Below, one piece after another: positions 17,850 through 26,434 of a stretch of DNA of 64,000 nucleotides (its first letter is position 1; each line of letters starts with the position of its first letter). The position numbers and the translations under genes were made by a program. Under the pieces are notes generated by a model, which had not been told where the DNA came from, searched no databases, and worked only from the letters and a program-made list of their open reading frames with translations. Origin of the DNA: Flavobacteriales bacterium (GTDB taxonomy: Bacteria; Bacteroidota; Bacteroidia; Flavobacteriales_F; PHOS-HE28); the NCBI GenBank assembly GCA_016715895.1, contig JADJXH010000004.1, positions 1,488,001 through 1,552,000 of the forward strand. Reading direction: 5' to 3'.

Positions 17850-18992
17850 TCAGTAGGGCACGCAGCGCTCGGCGAAGACCTGTTCGATGAGGGGTTTCAT
17901 CTGCCCGAACAGGCGCTTGTACATCGGCGGTGCGTTCCGGGTATATCGCTCCAGGAAGGACGTTGAATAGTGGTAGGTGATCCGTTCGCTGGGGTAGAGT
18001 ACGGATAAGTAGAAGCAGGCCGTGGAGACCAGTGCATACACATGAGATACATGCGGCGCCCACGCTGCGAAGGAAACCTCTGCGGCTATCCCGAAGTGCG
18101 TTTCATTCAACAGATGATGCCTGATACCGCGCTCGTTCAAGCGAGCGATCGTTCGTTCGATCGACAAGCGGGATTGACGCGGGTGTGGTTTTAGGACGAA
18201 GTATTGGTCTTTCTCATCACCCAGGTCCTCGATGATCCTGTCCATGTAGTCCGCCCAGAACCGATCCGGTACCTGGTACATATCCACGGCCTCAAGCAGC
18301 ACGAACACGATCGGCGATGAAACCGGTACCGGCACCTTGGCCGGATAGTGATCCGGCTTGAGCAGCATTTCAGCGATACCGGCGAAATCGACACCCAGGT
18401 CAAGCTCATGGACCAGGGTCGCGTCCCTACCTCGGGCGGTGAGGTATTTCCGGAAGGGACGTGCGAACAGGACATGAAGGCTTCCGGGTACCGCTCCGGG
18501 TGTATTCCAGTAGATGTAGTCACCCTGGCCATGCTCGAAGTAGCTGACCTCCGCATCCGGTCGGAGGATCCGAAGCGAACGGAGGATCTGACATTCGGTA
18601 TGTACGTGAAGGGATACGCTCATCCCAGGTGGAGTGGCAGGAAGCTCCTCAGCCAGTCGTTGCATGATGCGACGGTCCGAACGGTGCTGATAGCGCTGGA
18701 GGAGGAGGCCGTAGAGCGGACGGATGAAAGCGGCCTCCTTCCATTTTCGGATCATCCGCCGAAGGAGGCCGGGTCTGAACGAATGCTCTTCAGAGGCCTC
18801 CGCTGACAGATTGGTGATCCGTGTCCATTCGTGAAGCCCGGCCGCCCTTCGGATAGCGTCGATGACACTTGAACGACGCACGCCCAGGTCGACGATGAGG
18901 TGGTCAAGGTGACCCGGCAGGTGCGTCCTCTTCGCATAAAGGGTGAGGAGCAGCGCGCTAAGGTGCGATGTGCAGACAAAGACACGAAGCAT
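17850..18992 (-). CDS. Alpha-2,8-polysialyltransferase-like (POLYST family) glycosyltransferase
   Basis: A 380-residue protein. LRVFVCTSHLSALLLTLYA begins a GT-B-like N-terminal domain, EHGQGDYIYWNTPG lies near residue 155, and FVLKPHPRQSRLSIERTI near 265 carries the K-P-H-P motif of bacterial sialyl- and polysialyltransferases. YPSERITYHYS near 345 is the donor-binding end. These features fit the POLYST family, which uses CMP-nonulosonate donors such as the one the adjacent locus should make. It is convergent with the SDR gene: the two stop codons are directly adjacent. Base composition is visibly poorer in GC than the neighbouring locus. Which linkage it makes is unknown. Confidence 0.72.
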   Translation of the reverse strand: MLRVFVCTSHLSALLLTLYAKRTHLPGHLDHLIVDLGVRRSSVIDAIRRAAGLHEWTRITNLSAEASEEHSFRPGLLRRMIRKWKEAAFIRPLYGLLLQRYQHRSDRRIMQRLAEELPATPPGMSVSLHVHTECQILRSLRILRPDAEVSYFEHGQGDYIYWNTPGAVPGSLHVLFARPFRKYLTARGRDATLVHELDLGVDFAGIAEMLLKPDHYPAKVPVPVSSPIVFVLLEAVDMYQVPDRFWADYMDRIIEDLGDEKDQYFVLKPHPRQSRLSIERTIARLNERGIRHHLLNETHFGIAAEVSFAAWAPHVSHVYALVSTACFYLSVLYPSERITYHYSTSFLERYTRNAPPMYKRLFGQMKPLIEQVFAERCVPY

Positions 18993-18998
18993 GACGAT

Positions 18999-20474
18999 TC
19001 ACTGGATGCGTGACCAACGAAGCGGGAATTGATCCAGCCACCCGCCACCAAGCCTGAATAGCGTAAGCGCTGCCAGGTACAACCCGCTCGCCACCAAGGT
19101 CCGGATCAGGATCCGCCAAACCGGGTGGATGTCGATGTCGAACAGGCCGAGCGTCGCCCAGAGTGTGCCGATGATCACGACGATGTACAGCGAGCTGCGT
19201 GTGAACGGCTGCATGCGATAGTGACGGCGGATGAACTCGAACTTCAATCCGTTGTAGAGCATACTGGCCAAGCAGGAGGAGATCGCGGCGCCCAAAGCCC
19301 CGTAGCGAGGGACCAGTAACACGTTGCCCACGAGCGTGGCGACCAGCAGTGTCACCATGAACACCGAGCCGTAGATATACCGGTCAGAATTTGTGAGGAT
19401 GGGGTGGTTCACTCCCGTGGCCATGTTCACCAGCGCTCCAAGAGCGATGACCATGGTGATGATGGCACCATCGGCGTAACCCTCGGGAAGGAAACCGAGC
19501 GCATCCTTCACGTTCAGCACCACAAGAAGGAACATGAGCCCGCCGAGCAGTAGGAAGCCATGAGCGGAACGGTAGTAGATGCGCTGGACCGCCGAAAGGT
19601 CGTTCGTGGCCAACGCATGGGAGATCGCAGGACTGGCGATGCGCTCCGAGGCTGTCAAGGGGATCTCAATGACCAGACCGATGAAAGCCGCCACGCTGTA
19701 CACTGCCACCTCGCTCACTGCGATCTGGCCAACGAAGATCGAGTCGATGTATTTAATGGTGACGGAGTTGATCGATGTGAAGGTGATGATCGAGGCGTAT
19801 CGGAGTATGGCGCGAAGACCGATCGCACGGTCGATGTGGCCGAGGTCGGGCCGGAGCCTTGGCTTGTCCACCGTGAGGATGTACGCGAGCAGCAGAGCGG
19901 CCTGAACGGTATAGGTGAGCACGAACAGGTAGAGGAAGGTTCCGCCGCCGAAGAGCCCCAAGGAATACATGACGATGACGGCGATGAACATCAGGCGAAG
20001 CACGATGTCGTTCACCACCGTGGGGAATACCGACCTCAGGAGCGCCAAGCAATAGGCATTGAAGCCCAGCACAAGTGTGTACGACGCCGACAGGATGAGC
20101 ACATGTGGAAGATGGCGTGAGAAGATGCCGCTTTCCGTGCCGTACAGCTCCTCCAGGAACGGGCTGGCCAGGAACAGTGCGAATGTTCCGACCAACAAGG
20201 TGATGGCCATGTACATGACAAGGAAGCCGAAGAACCCGCGATGCCCGCTTTCCGGATGGTGTAGCCTCGGCAGGTAACGAACGGTCACCGAGCTGATCCC
20301 GAAGGAGAGCAGGCTGGCGACCACCGAGGCGAACGAGAGGATGAGCCGGGTGAGGCCAAGCTCCTCCTTCGTCAAGAGAACGGGCTGAACATACAGCAGA
20401 CTCACCGCGCCGATCAATGTGCCGGCATAGACCACGAGCGTGTTGCGGATCCCCTGCCTCTTTACCTCACCCAT
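18999..20474 (-). CDS. Wzx-type oligosaccharide flippase
   Basis: This 491-residue protein has about 12-14 hydrophobic segments, starting NTLVVYAGTLIGAVSLLYVQ and ending with VASGLYLAALTLFRLG. It has the MATE/MOP-superfamily pattern of polysaccharide flippases. It would move a lipid-linked glycan across the inner membrane. The polysialyltransferase-like gene follows six bases downstream in the same direction, so both probably serve one sialylated glycan. A TACTTTCG box at 20492-20499 on the minus strand lies 17 bases before the ATG. GC content is lower than the window average. Confidence 0.85.
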   Translation of the reverse strand: MGEVKRQGIRNTLVVYAGTLIGAVSLLYVQPVLLTKEELGLTRLILSFASVVASLLSFGISSVTVRYLPRLHHPESGHRGFFGFLVMYMAITLLVGTFALFLASPFLEELYGTESGIFSRHLPHVLILSASYTLVLGFNAYCLALLRSVFPTVVNDIVLRLMFIAVIVMYSLGLFGGGTFLYLFVLTYTVQAALLLAYILTVDKPRLRPDLGHIDRAIGLRAILRYASIITFTSINSVTIKYIDSIFVGQIAVSEVAVYSVAAFIGLVIEIPLTASERIASPAISHALATNDLSAVQRIYYRSAHGFLLLGGLMFLLVVLNVKDALGFLPEGYADGAIITMVIALGALVNMATGVNHPILTNSDRYIYGSVFMVTLLVATLVGNVLLVPRYGALGAAISSCLASMLYNGLKFEFIRRHYRMQPFTRSSLYIVVIIGTLWATLGLFDIDIHPVWRILIRTLVASGLYLAALTLFRLGGGWLDQFPLRWSRIQ

Positions 20475-20491
20475 GCGCTTCGTTGATCGGA

Positions 20492-20535
20492 CGAAAGTAG
20501 CGTGGAGGCACTGCCCAGCTGTTTACTTTGCCGGC
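20492..20535. promoter_or_regulatory. Divergent promoter region between flippase and methyltransferase
   Basis: On the minus strand TACTTTCG (20499 down to 20492) faces the flippase. On the plus strand TTACTTTG at 20523-20530 with a 5-base spacer precedes the methyltransferase ATG at 20536. Confidence 0.55.
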
Positions 20536-21429
20536 ATGGCCAAACCCACCCATGCCCTCTTTGATGAACTGGTCCGAATGGGGCTGATCGGCGAGGATAC
20601 GCTGGTACGATTCCATCCATCTGTGCGCGACAGGTCGGATGTGGAGGTCTGGCGCTGTGAACGAAGCGGGGTCATTCTCCTCGACCGGATCGACCACATC
20701 GGCACGGACTATTATCCGGAACAGGAGGGGCTGACCTATTGGGACCCCAAGGGCAGGGCTCAGGGGCTGGTGGCCACCCGGGAGGATGACATGCGTCGGG
20801 CGCGCCAGCTATCTGACCATGTCGCAGGTCGAAGCTATGTGGACATAGGTACCGGTCTTGGTGGGGTGCTGGACCTTGTGAGGCCCATCGCGGCCAAGGT
20901 CGCCGCCGTGGAGCCCCAAGCAGAGGCCGCTTCAATGCTCCGGGAGCTGGGATATGCCGTTCATGCCAGCGCTGAAGAGCTATCCGGATCGGGTGAGCGG
21001 TTCGATCTGGCATCGCTGTTCCATGTGTTCGAACATATGACCTGTCCGCTGAAGGAGCTTCAGGCCATCCACGCACTGCTGGTCCCGGGAGGAAAGGTCG
21101 TGGTTGAGGTTCCGCACGCCGGGGACGCGCTGATCACCCGCTTTGCATGCATGCCCTTCCGGAACTTCACCTTCTGGAGCGAGCACCTGGTGCTGCATAC
21201 TAGGGTCAGTCTGGCTCGCTACCTGGAATTGGCCGGATTCACGGACGTACAGGTGTCCGGGGTCCAGCGATATCCGCTTGCGAATCATCTTTTCTGGTTA
21301 TCGCAGGGAGCACCTGGCGGCCAGGCGCGATGGCCGGATCTGAGGTCGGGACCCGTGGAAGAGGCCTATGCGGCCCTGTTGGACAAGGCCGACCTGACCG
21401 ATACGCTTGTCGCGATCGGGACGAAGTAG
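20536..21429 (+). CDS. Class I SAM-dependent methyltransferase with an N-terminal recognition region
   Basis: The protein is 297 residues. YVDIGTGLGGVLDLV near residue 98 is the SAM-binding motif I, FDLASLFHVFEHMTCPLKEL near 155 is motif II with the usual VFEH, and ALLVPGGKVVVEVPH is motif III. The N-terminal 90 residues (LIDRIDHIGTDYYPEQEGL) resemble the N-terminus of sugar O- or C-methyltransferases of glycan clusters, but lack the zinc-binding Cys set seen in the related gene at 29186-30067. The ATG is placed by the box just upstream. Likely target: a sugar of the surface glycan. Confidence 0.82.
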   Translation: MAKPTHALFDELVRMGLIGEDTLVRFHPSVRDRSDVEVWRCERSGVILLDRIDHIGTDYYPEQEGLTYWDPKGRAQGLVATREDDMRRARQLSDHVAGRSYVDIGTGLGGVLDLVRPIAAKVAAVEPQAEAASMLRELGYAVHASAEELSGSGERFDLASLFHVFEHMTCPLKELQAIHALLVPGGKVVVEVPHAGDALITRFACMPFRNFTFWSEHLVLHTRVSLARYLELAGFTDVQVSGVQRYPLANHLFWLSQGAPGGQARWPDLRSGPVEEAYAALLDKADLTDTLVAIGTK

Positions 21430-21438
21430 TTCAGTCGT

Positions 21439-21461
21439 TAGCTTTGGGGAAAAGAGCGGTC
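21439..21461 (+). promoter_or_regulatory. Putative -7 box of the NHL-repeat gene
   Basis: TAGCTTTG at 21439-21446 matches TAnnTTTG. The ATG at 21462 is 15 bases further on, so a leader of about ten bases is expected, unlike the leaderless starts elsewhere in the window. Confidence 0.5.
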
Positions 21462-22769
21462 ATGCGTTCTCCCATCATTGCTTGTGCCCTGGGGTTTTCC
21501 ATCGGTGCCGTATCACAGAATTATTCATGGGTCGGTACATATGCCGGAGATGGCTCACCCGGCCTTGTGAACGGAGCGGTCGATGTGGCCAGGTTCCATG
21601 CACCCTATGGCATCGCGATCGACGATAGCGCAGGGGTGATGTATGTGGCGGACGCGCAGAACCACTGCATCCGTCGGATCCAGAACGGTGGTGTGACCAC
21701 CTTGGCGGGAAGCGGTTCACAAGGCGACCAGGATGGACAAGGTGCGAACGCCAGGTTCTATGTGCCGACAGGTGTTTACTACCATGATGGACATGTATAC
21801 GTCACGGACAATGGCAATCACAAGGTCAAGCGGATCGATCAACAGGGCAACGTGGTGACCATCGCCGGTACAGGTGCACCGGGTACGACGAACGGCCCGG
21901 GCAGCATCGCCAAGTTCTATAATCCCGTAGAAGTTGCCGTGCGGCATGATGGTGTGGTGTTCGTGTCCGATTATGGGAACCACACGATCCGAAAGATCGA
22001 GAATGGCGTGGTCTCCACGTTCGCTGGTAATCCCGGGAATTCAGGCGACCAACTGGGTACAGGCATCAACGCGCGGTTCAACCGCCCCACAGGTATCGCA
22101 TTCGATACCCTCGAAATTCTCTATGTCGCGGACCAAATGAACCACAAGGTGAAAGTGATCTCATCGACCGGTGTGGTCAGTCTGTTGGCCGGAAATGGCA
22201 ATCAGGCGAGCGTGGATGGCCTGGGTCCTGCCGCTTCGTTCACACGACCGACATACATGGCGTGGGATCCGACCGGTGGTCTGATGGTGGCCGAATGGAT
22301 GGGCAACCTGATCCGAAGGATCACCCTTCAGGGTTCGGTCACCACCGTTGCAGGAACAGGGCAGGTCGGCTACTTTGACGGACCTGTATTGGATGCCATG
22401 TTCAATGCACCATATGGGATCGCGGTGGACACAAGGGGAAATGCCTACATCGGTGACAAGGAGAATCATGTCGTCCGGTACCTTGCAAAGGAGGGCGAAA
22501 GCCTGCTCAACCTCTCCGACCTCTCCACCACCACCCCCCTCATCCTCCACCCCAACCCCGCCAGCTCCATGGCCACGGTGCGATGGTCGGGCCCTTCCGC
22601 CCCTGCGACCGCGGAGCTGATCGATGCCCGGGGCGCCCGCGTACAGGCCGATGTGCGGCGCTTCGCCGATCGTGTGGAACTGGATGTCGCCGCGCTTCCG
22701 GCCGGGCTCTACACGGTGCGACTGAGCGGCGACGCGCTGGTGGGTACGGCCCGGTTGGTGCGTGACTGA
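21462..22769 (+). CDS. Secreted NHL-repeat beta-propeller protein with T9SS type A sorting domain
   Basis: A 435-residue protein: signal peptide (MRSPIIACALGFSIGAVSQ), then about six NHL repeats of the form RFHAPYGIAIDDSAGVMYVAD, each closing with a T-L-A-G or T-F-A-G turn. From residue about 355 comes a type A sorting domain (LILHPNPASSMATVRW to YTVRLSGDALVGTARLVRD). It would be exported by Sec and T9SS and held at the surface. Its ligand is unknown. The NHL part is GC-poor, while the last 270 bases are very GC-rich with mostly C-ending codons, which suggests a composite origin. Confidence 0.88.
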   Translation: MRSPIIACALGFSIGAVSQNYSWVGTYAGDGSPGLVNGAVDVARFHAPYGIAIDDSAGVMYVADAQNHCIRRIQNGGVTTLAGSGSQGDQDGQGANARFYVPTGVYYHDGHVYVTDNGNHKVKRIDQQGNVVTIAGTGAPGTTNGPGSIAKFYNPVEVAVRHDGVVFVSDYGNHTIRKIENGVVSTFAGNPGNSGDQLGTGINARFNRPTGIAFDTLEILYVADQMNHKVKVISSTGVVSLLAGNGNQASVDGLGPAASFTRPTYMAWDPTGGLMVAEWMGNLIRRITLQGSVTTVAGTGQVGYFDGPVLDAMFNAPYGIAVDTRGNAYIGDKENHVVRYLAKEGESLLNLSDLSTTTPLILHPNPASSMATVRWSGPSAPATAELIDARGARVQADVRRFADRVELDVAALPAGLYTVRLSGDALVGTARLVRD

Positions 22770-22777
22770 GCCTGCGC

Positions 22778-23215
22778 TCAACGACCGGTGGCCCGCACCC
22801 AGGTCTGCGTGCGGTACAGGAAGGCGATGTAGCCCCGCACCTTCAGGGTGCCGTCCTCCACCCACAGCTTGCAGCTGTACTCCTTGCCGTTCTCCGGGTC
22901 CAGGATGGTGCCATCCTCCCACGCATCGCCGTCAGCCACCATGTCGCGGATCACCTCCAGGCCCAGGATGAGCTGGTTCTTGTGGTCCCCGGGGCAGAGG
23001 TCGCACACCGCATCCAGCTTCGACCTGTCGTACAGGTCCACGATGCGGCCGTAGGCCTTGCCGTTGCGCACCGTGATCTCCACCACGCTGCGCGGCTTTC
23101 CGGTGACGTCATCCACGGATGACCAGCGCCCGGTGATGTCGTTGGCGGAGCGCGGGGGCTGGGCGGCCGCGGGCATGGCGACCGCCAACAGGCACGGAAG
23201 GAGGAGCGCACGCAT
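22778..23215 (-). CDS. DUF2147-domain secreted protein
   Basis: The 145-residue protein has a signal peptide (MRALLLPCLLAVAMPAAAQ) and then the DUF2147 pattern: DITGRWSSVDDVTGKPRSVVEI, GRIVDLYDRSK, CDLCPGDHKNQ, ILDPENGKEYSCKLWVEDG, and a C-terminal LKVRGYIAFLYRTQTWVR. The family forms small periplasmic beta-barrel (lipocalin-like) proteins of unknown role. The CDLC pair is typical. It lies three bases after the M1 peptidase gene on the same strand and is probably co-transcribed. Confidence 0.88.
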   Translation of the reverse strand: MRALLLPCLLAVAMPAAAQPPRSANDITGRWSSVDDVTGKPRSVVEITVRNGKAYGRIVDLYDRSKLDAVCDLCPGDHKNQLILGLEVIRDMVADGDAWEDGTILDPENGKEYSCKLWVEDGTLKVRGYIAFLYRTQTWVRATGR

Positions 23216-23218
23216 GGG

Positions 23219-26200
23219 TCAAAAGGTACGGCCGATGCCCACGACATAGCGGAAGGCGACGTGGTCGGTCCCGCTCACCGGGATGGAGGAGAGCACAAGC
23301 GGCATGTCGAAGCGGAGGGTGAGCGGTTCAAGGTCCACCAGCGGGCCCCAGCGCTTGATGGTGAGGGCGGCGCCCAGGCCGGCATCGGCGCGGGGGGTGG
23401 CCAGCTCCAGGCGCTGTGCATCGCCATCGGTGCGGCGGTAGCCCATGCTGCCCACATCGCCGAAGAGGTACACGTCCAGGTGCAGGTACCGGTGCAGGCC
23501 CCTGGGGCGGAAACGGACCAGCCCGTCGAGATCGAGCTCGGCGTTGAGCGCCATGCCGGTATTGCCGCGGTAGGTGAGCACCTGGGCGCCATCGGCGGTG
23601 GTCTCCGGGGCCAGATAGCCCGCATAGCCGCGCAGGTTGAGCCCGCCGCCGTGGTGGAAATGGCCCACTTCCGCGCCATAGGCGCCCGTCCAGTCGTTCG
23701 GCACCGGACCGATGCTGCGGGTGAACTTGTTCTCCATCAGTTCCTCGGGTGCCGCGCCGTTGAGGTAGAGCCCCGTCTCCACGTTGTTGGTCCCGGTGCC
23801 GTATTGGGCCAGCCCGCGCAGGTGCAGGTCGAGCCCGGCGAAGCGCAGCGTGTTGCGGGTGGTGATGCGCACATGGGCGCCCTGGTCCACCGAGCCCGCC
23901 ACGGGTTGTCGCAGGCGCAGCTCCGCGCGGCCGCGCAGCGGACCGGCGCGGTAACTGCGGTCCACGGTGAGGTCCAGCAGGCCGGAGAGCGCGTTCAAGG
24001 TCCACTCGTCGGGGTACAGCAGGTAGGTGAGGTCGCTGGTGTCCCGCCGGATCATGTAGCGCATGTCGGCGCTCACGGTGGTGCGTTCGTCCGGTATGGT
24101 CCAGCTGGCGCCGCCGCCGTACAGCTCCAGGCCGTCCAAGTGCCGGGCCTGCACGCGGACGCTGGAGCCCTTCAACAGGCGCGTGGTGCCGGTGCTGTAG
24201 CGCAGCACGTAGGAGAGGGCGTCGTGGCGGGTGTCCACACCGCCGTCGGGCAGGGCCTGGCCCAGGCCGGTGTTCACCCAGGCGGACAGCCTCACTTGAT
24301 GCGTATGGCGGAAGTAGCTGCCGTGGAGGTGGGCGCCCACTTTGAGGCCGTCGAAGCCGTTCCACCACAGGTCCGGTCGACCGAAGGCCTCGTAGTGGCG
24401 GCGGTCGGGCGGGTTGCGCACGTGGTGATCGAAGGCGATGCTCACGGCTCGCGGCAGGCTGTTGTCCGGCTGGTAGGCGTCGGCCAGGCGCAGGCTGGTG
24501 TCGATGCGGACGGAGGCGATGCCCGTGGGGATGTCCACGCGGGCCACATACGTGCGCCGGAGCCTGTCCCAGCCGGTCCAGCGCGGCAGCACGGTGGCCG
24601 TGGTCGGCTTCGTATACCAGCTGGTGGGAATGTGGAAATCGTGCACCGTTCCGTCGCGCGCGGTCACCTGCAGGTCGATGGGCATGGCGATGCCACCGCG
24701 CCGCCGCAAGCGGATGGTCTGCCCTTCGCTGCGCATGCGGCGTGTGATCCCGCACACCCGGTAGTCCACCAGCTTGTCCGTCGTCAGCCAGGCATCGAAG
24801 AAGGGGTTGAGGTCCACGCCGGTGCTGCGCACGAAGCTCTGCCGCATGTCGGCCACGGTGGGGTGGCAGAGGTACCATTGCCGGAAGTAGTGCTGCAGGG
24901 CGGCGAGGAACACGCTGTCGCCGAGCAGGTACTGCAGGTTGTACAGCATGGTGGCCGTCTTGTAGTAGACGTGTCCGTAGCCGCCGCCGCGCCCTTCCAC
25001 CGGACCGAAGCCATCGCTGTGCGTGTCGATGGGCGGCAGTTCGTTGCGGACGGCATCGCGCATGTATCCGCGGTACACCTCGGATTCGCGCACAAGTTCC
25101 GGCCGGGTGAAGCGGGACACGTAGCGCCCTCTGGGCGCGTCCTCCACCAGCGTGTCGCCGTCGATGTGCTCCAGGCCCCAGCTGGTGAGGAACTGGGTGA
25201 AGCCCTCATCCAGTAGGGCGCGGTAAGTCTCGTTGTTGCCCACCATCCCATAGAACCAGTTGTGGCCCACCTCATGCACCAGCAGGCCGCGGTACTCAGG
25301 GTCGCGCCCACCATCGAGCGTCAGCATGGGGTATTCCATGCCGTCGCGCGCATCGGCCACCACCATCTTGGGGTACACATAGGGGCCGATGTCGCGGCTG
25401 AAGGTCTCGATGATGCGCGCGGTGTAGCCCGCGGCGTTCTGCCAGCCGGCGGCGTGGGGTTCCTGGGCCAGCGCGATGCACTGCACGCCGTTCCACCAGG
25501 CCTCGCCGATGCGGTAGGTGGGGTCGGCGGTGAAGGCGAAGTCGTGCACGTTCTCCGCGTGGTAGCGCCAGCGTTTGCGGCGTCCGGGTTCGTAGGGCGT
25601 CACCACGCTCGGGGCTTCGTTCCAGGGTTTGCCGGCGAAGCGGGCCAGGTCGAGCCGCTCGCGGAGTTCGCGGGGCAGCACCTCGTCGCGGTTCTGCAGC
25701 CAGCCGGTGGCCTCCACCACCATGTCGTTGGGCATGTCCAGGGTGACGTCGAAGGTGCCGAAGTCGCCATAGAGCTCGTGCCCCAGGTGTTGCTGTGTGT
25801 CCCAGCCCATATGGGCATCGTACACGGCGATGCGGGGATACCAGTGCACGCCGTCGTAGTGCTTGAAGCCCCAGGCGTTGAAGAGCTTCATGCGCCGCTG
25901 CACGTCCATGCCGTAGTGGGTGGTGAAGGCCATGGTGAAGGTGATGCGGCCGCCGGGCGGAAGCGGTTCGGGCAGCCAGGCCTTGAGCATGGTGTTGTCC
26001 AGCTCGGTGCGCAGGTCGATGGCGCCCGTGCGCAGGTAGGCCAGGGTGGTGCCATGCTCCACGGTGTCACCACGTGTGGGGCGCCCGTGCTCCATCAGGT
26101 CGGCGTGCGAGCCGGCGTTGTAGGCGTTCTGGTAGAGGTGGAAGAAGACGTGGCGCAGCGTGTCCGGGCTGTTGTTCCAGTACAGCAAGGTGCCCTCGCC

Positions 26201-26413
26201 CTCGATGCGGTCGGCCACCTCGTCCAGCCGTGCGCGCAGGGTGTAGTGCACGTCCTGCTGCCAGTAGGCCTCGTGCGGGGGGCGGTTGCGCCAGTAGTGG
26301 GGGTTGTCGGCGTTGCGGTAGGTGTTGGGCGGGTGCAGGGCGTCGAAGCGCTGCGCCAGGGCCGGGGCGAGCAGGCACAGGAGCGCCAGGGGCGTCAGGG
26401 ACCGGTGCGTCAC
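23219..26413 (-). CDS. M1-family metallopeptidase fused to an apparent C-terminal outer-membrane beta-barrel
   Basis: A 1064-residue secreted protein starting at a GTG four bases after a TACTTTCG box. A signal peptide (MTHRSLTPLALLCLLAPALAQ) is followed by an M1 aminopeptidase region. HEVGH lies at 380-384 with the third zinc ligand Glu at 403 in LLDEGFTQ, an exact HEXXH-18-E. DGMEYPMLTLDGG stands where the exopeptidase G-x-M-E-N motif would be. After residue about 650 the sequence is a series of amphipathic strands that include GGLNLRGYAGY, like the G-x-R-G-F/Y element of Omp85 barrels, and DVYLFGDVGSMGY. It ends in FRYVVGIGRTF with a terminal Phe. The protease may thus be anchored in the outer membrane by its own barrel. 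Peptidase assignment is firm; barrel assignment is inferred. Confidence 0.85.
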   Translation of the reverse strand: MTHRSLTPLALLCLLAPALAQRFDALHPPNTYRNADNPHYWRNRPPHEAYWQQDVHYTLRARLDEVADRIEGEGTLLYWNNSPDTLRHVFFHLYQNAYNAGSHADLMEHGRPTRGDTVEHGTTLAYLRTGAIDLRTELDNTMLKAWLPEPLPPGGRITFTMAFTTHYGMDVQRRMKLFNAWGFKHYDGVHWYPRIAVYDAHMGWDTQQHLGHELYGDFGTFDVTLDMPNDMVVEATGWLQNRDEVLPRELRERLDLARFAGKPWNEAPSVVTPYEPGRRKRWRYHAENVHDFAFTADPTYRIGEAWWNGVQCIALAQEPHAAGWQNAAGYTARIIETFSRDIGPYVYPKMVVADARDGMEYPMLTLDGGRDPEYRGLLVHEVGHNWFYGMVGNNETYRALLDEGFTQFLTSWGLEHIDGDTLVEDAPRGRYVSRFTRPELVRESEVYRGYMRDAVRNELPPIDTHSDGFGPVEGRGGGYGHVYYKTATMLYNLQYLLGDSVFLAALQHYFRQWYLCHPTVADMRQSFVRSTGVDLNPFFDAWLTTDKLVDYRVCGITRRMRSEGQTIRLRRRGGIAMPIDLQVTARDGTVHDFHIPTSWYTKPTTATVLPRWTGWDRLRRTYVARVDIPTGIASVRIDTSLRLADAYQPDNSLPRAVSIAFDHHVRNPPDRRHYEAFGRPDLWWNGFDGLKVGAHLHGSYFRHTHQVRLSAWVNTGLGQALPDGGVDTRHDALSYVLRYSTGTTRLLKGSSVRVQARHLDGLELYGGGASWTIPDERTTVSADMRYMIRRDTSDLTYLLYPDEWTLNALSGLLDLTVDRSYRAGPLRGRAELRLRQPVAGSVDQGAHVRITTRNTLRFAGLDLHLRGLAQYGTGTNNVETGLYLNGAAPEELMENKFTRSIGPVPNDWTGAYGAEVGHFHHGGGLNLRGYAGYLAPETTADGAQVLTYRGNTGMALNAELDLDGLVRFRPRGLHRYLHLDVYLFGDVGSMGYRRTDGDAQRLELATPRADAGLGAALTIKRWGPLVDLEPLTLRFDMPLVLSSIPVSGTDHVAFRYVVGIGRTF

Positions 26414-26425
26414 GCTCCGAAAGTA
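26414..26425 (-). promoter_or_regulatory. Putative -7 box and leaderless GTG start of the M1 peptidase
   Basis: TACTTTCG reads from 26425 to 26418 on the minus strand, followed by a 4-base spacer and the GTG at 26413. Confidence 0.55.
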
Positions 26426-26434
26426 CCGGATCGC

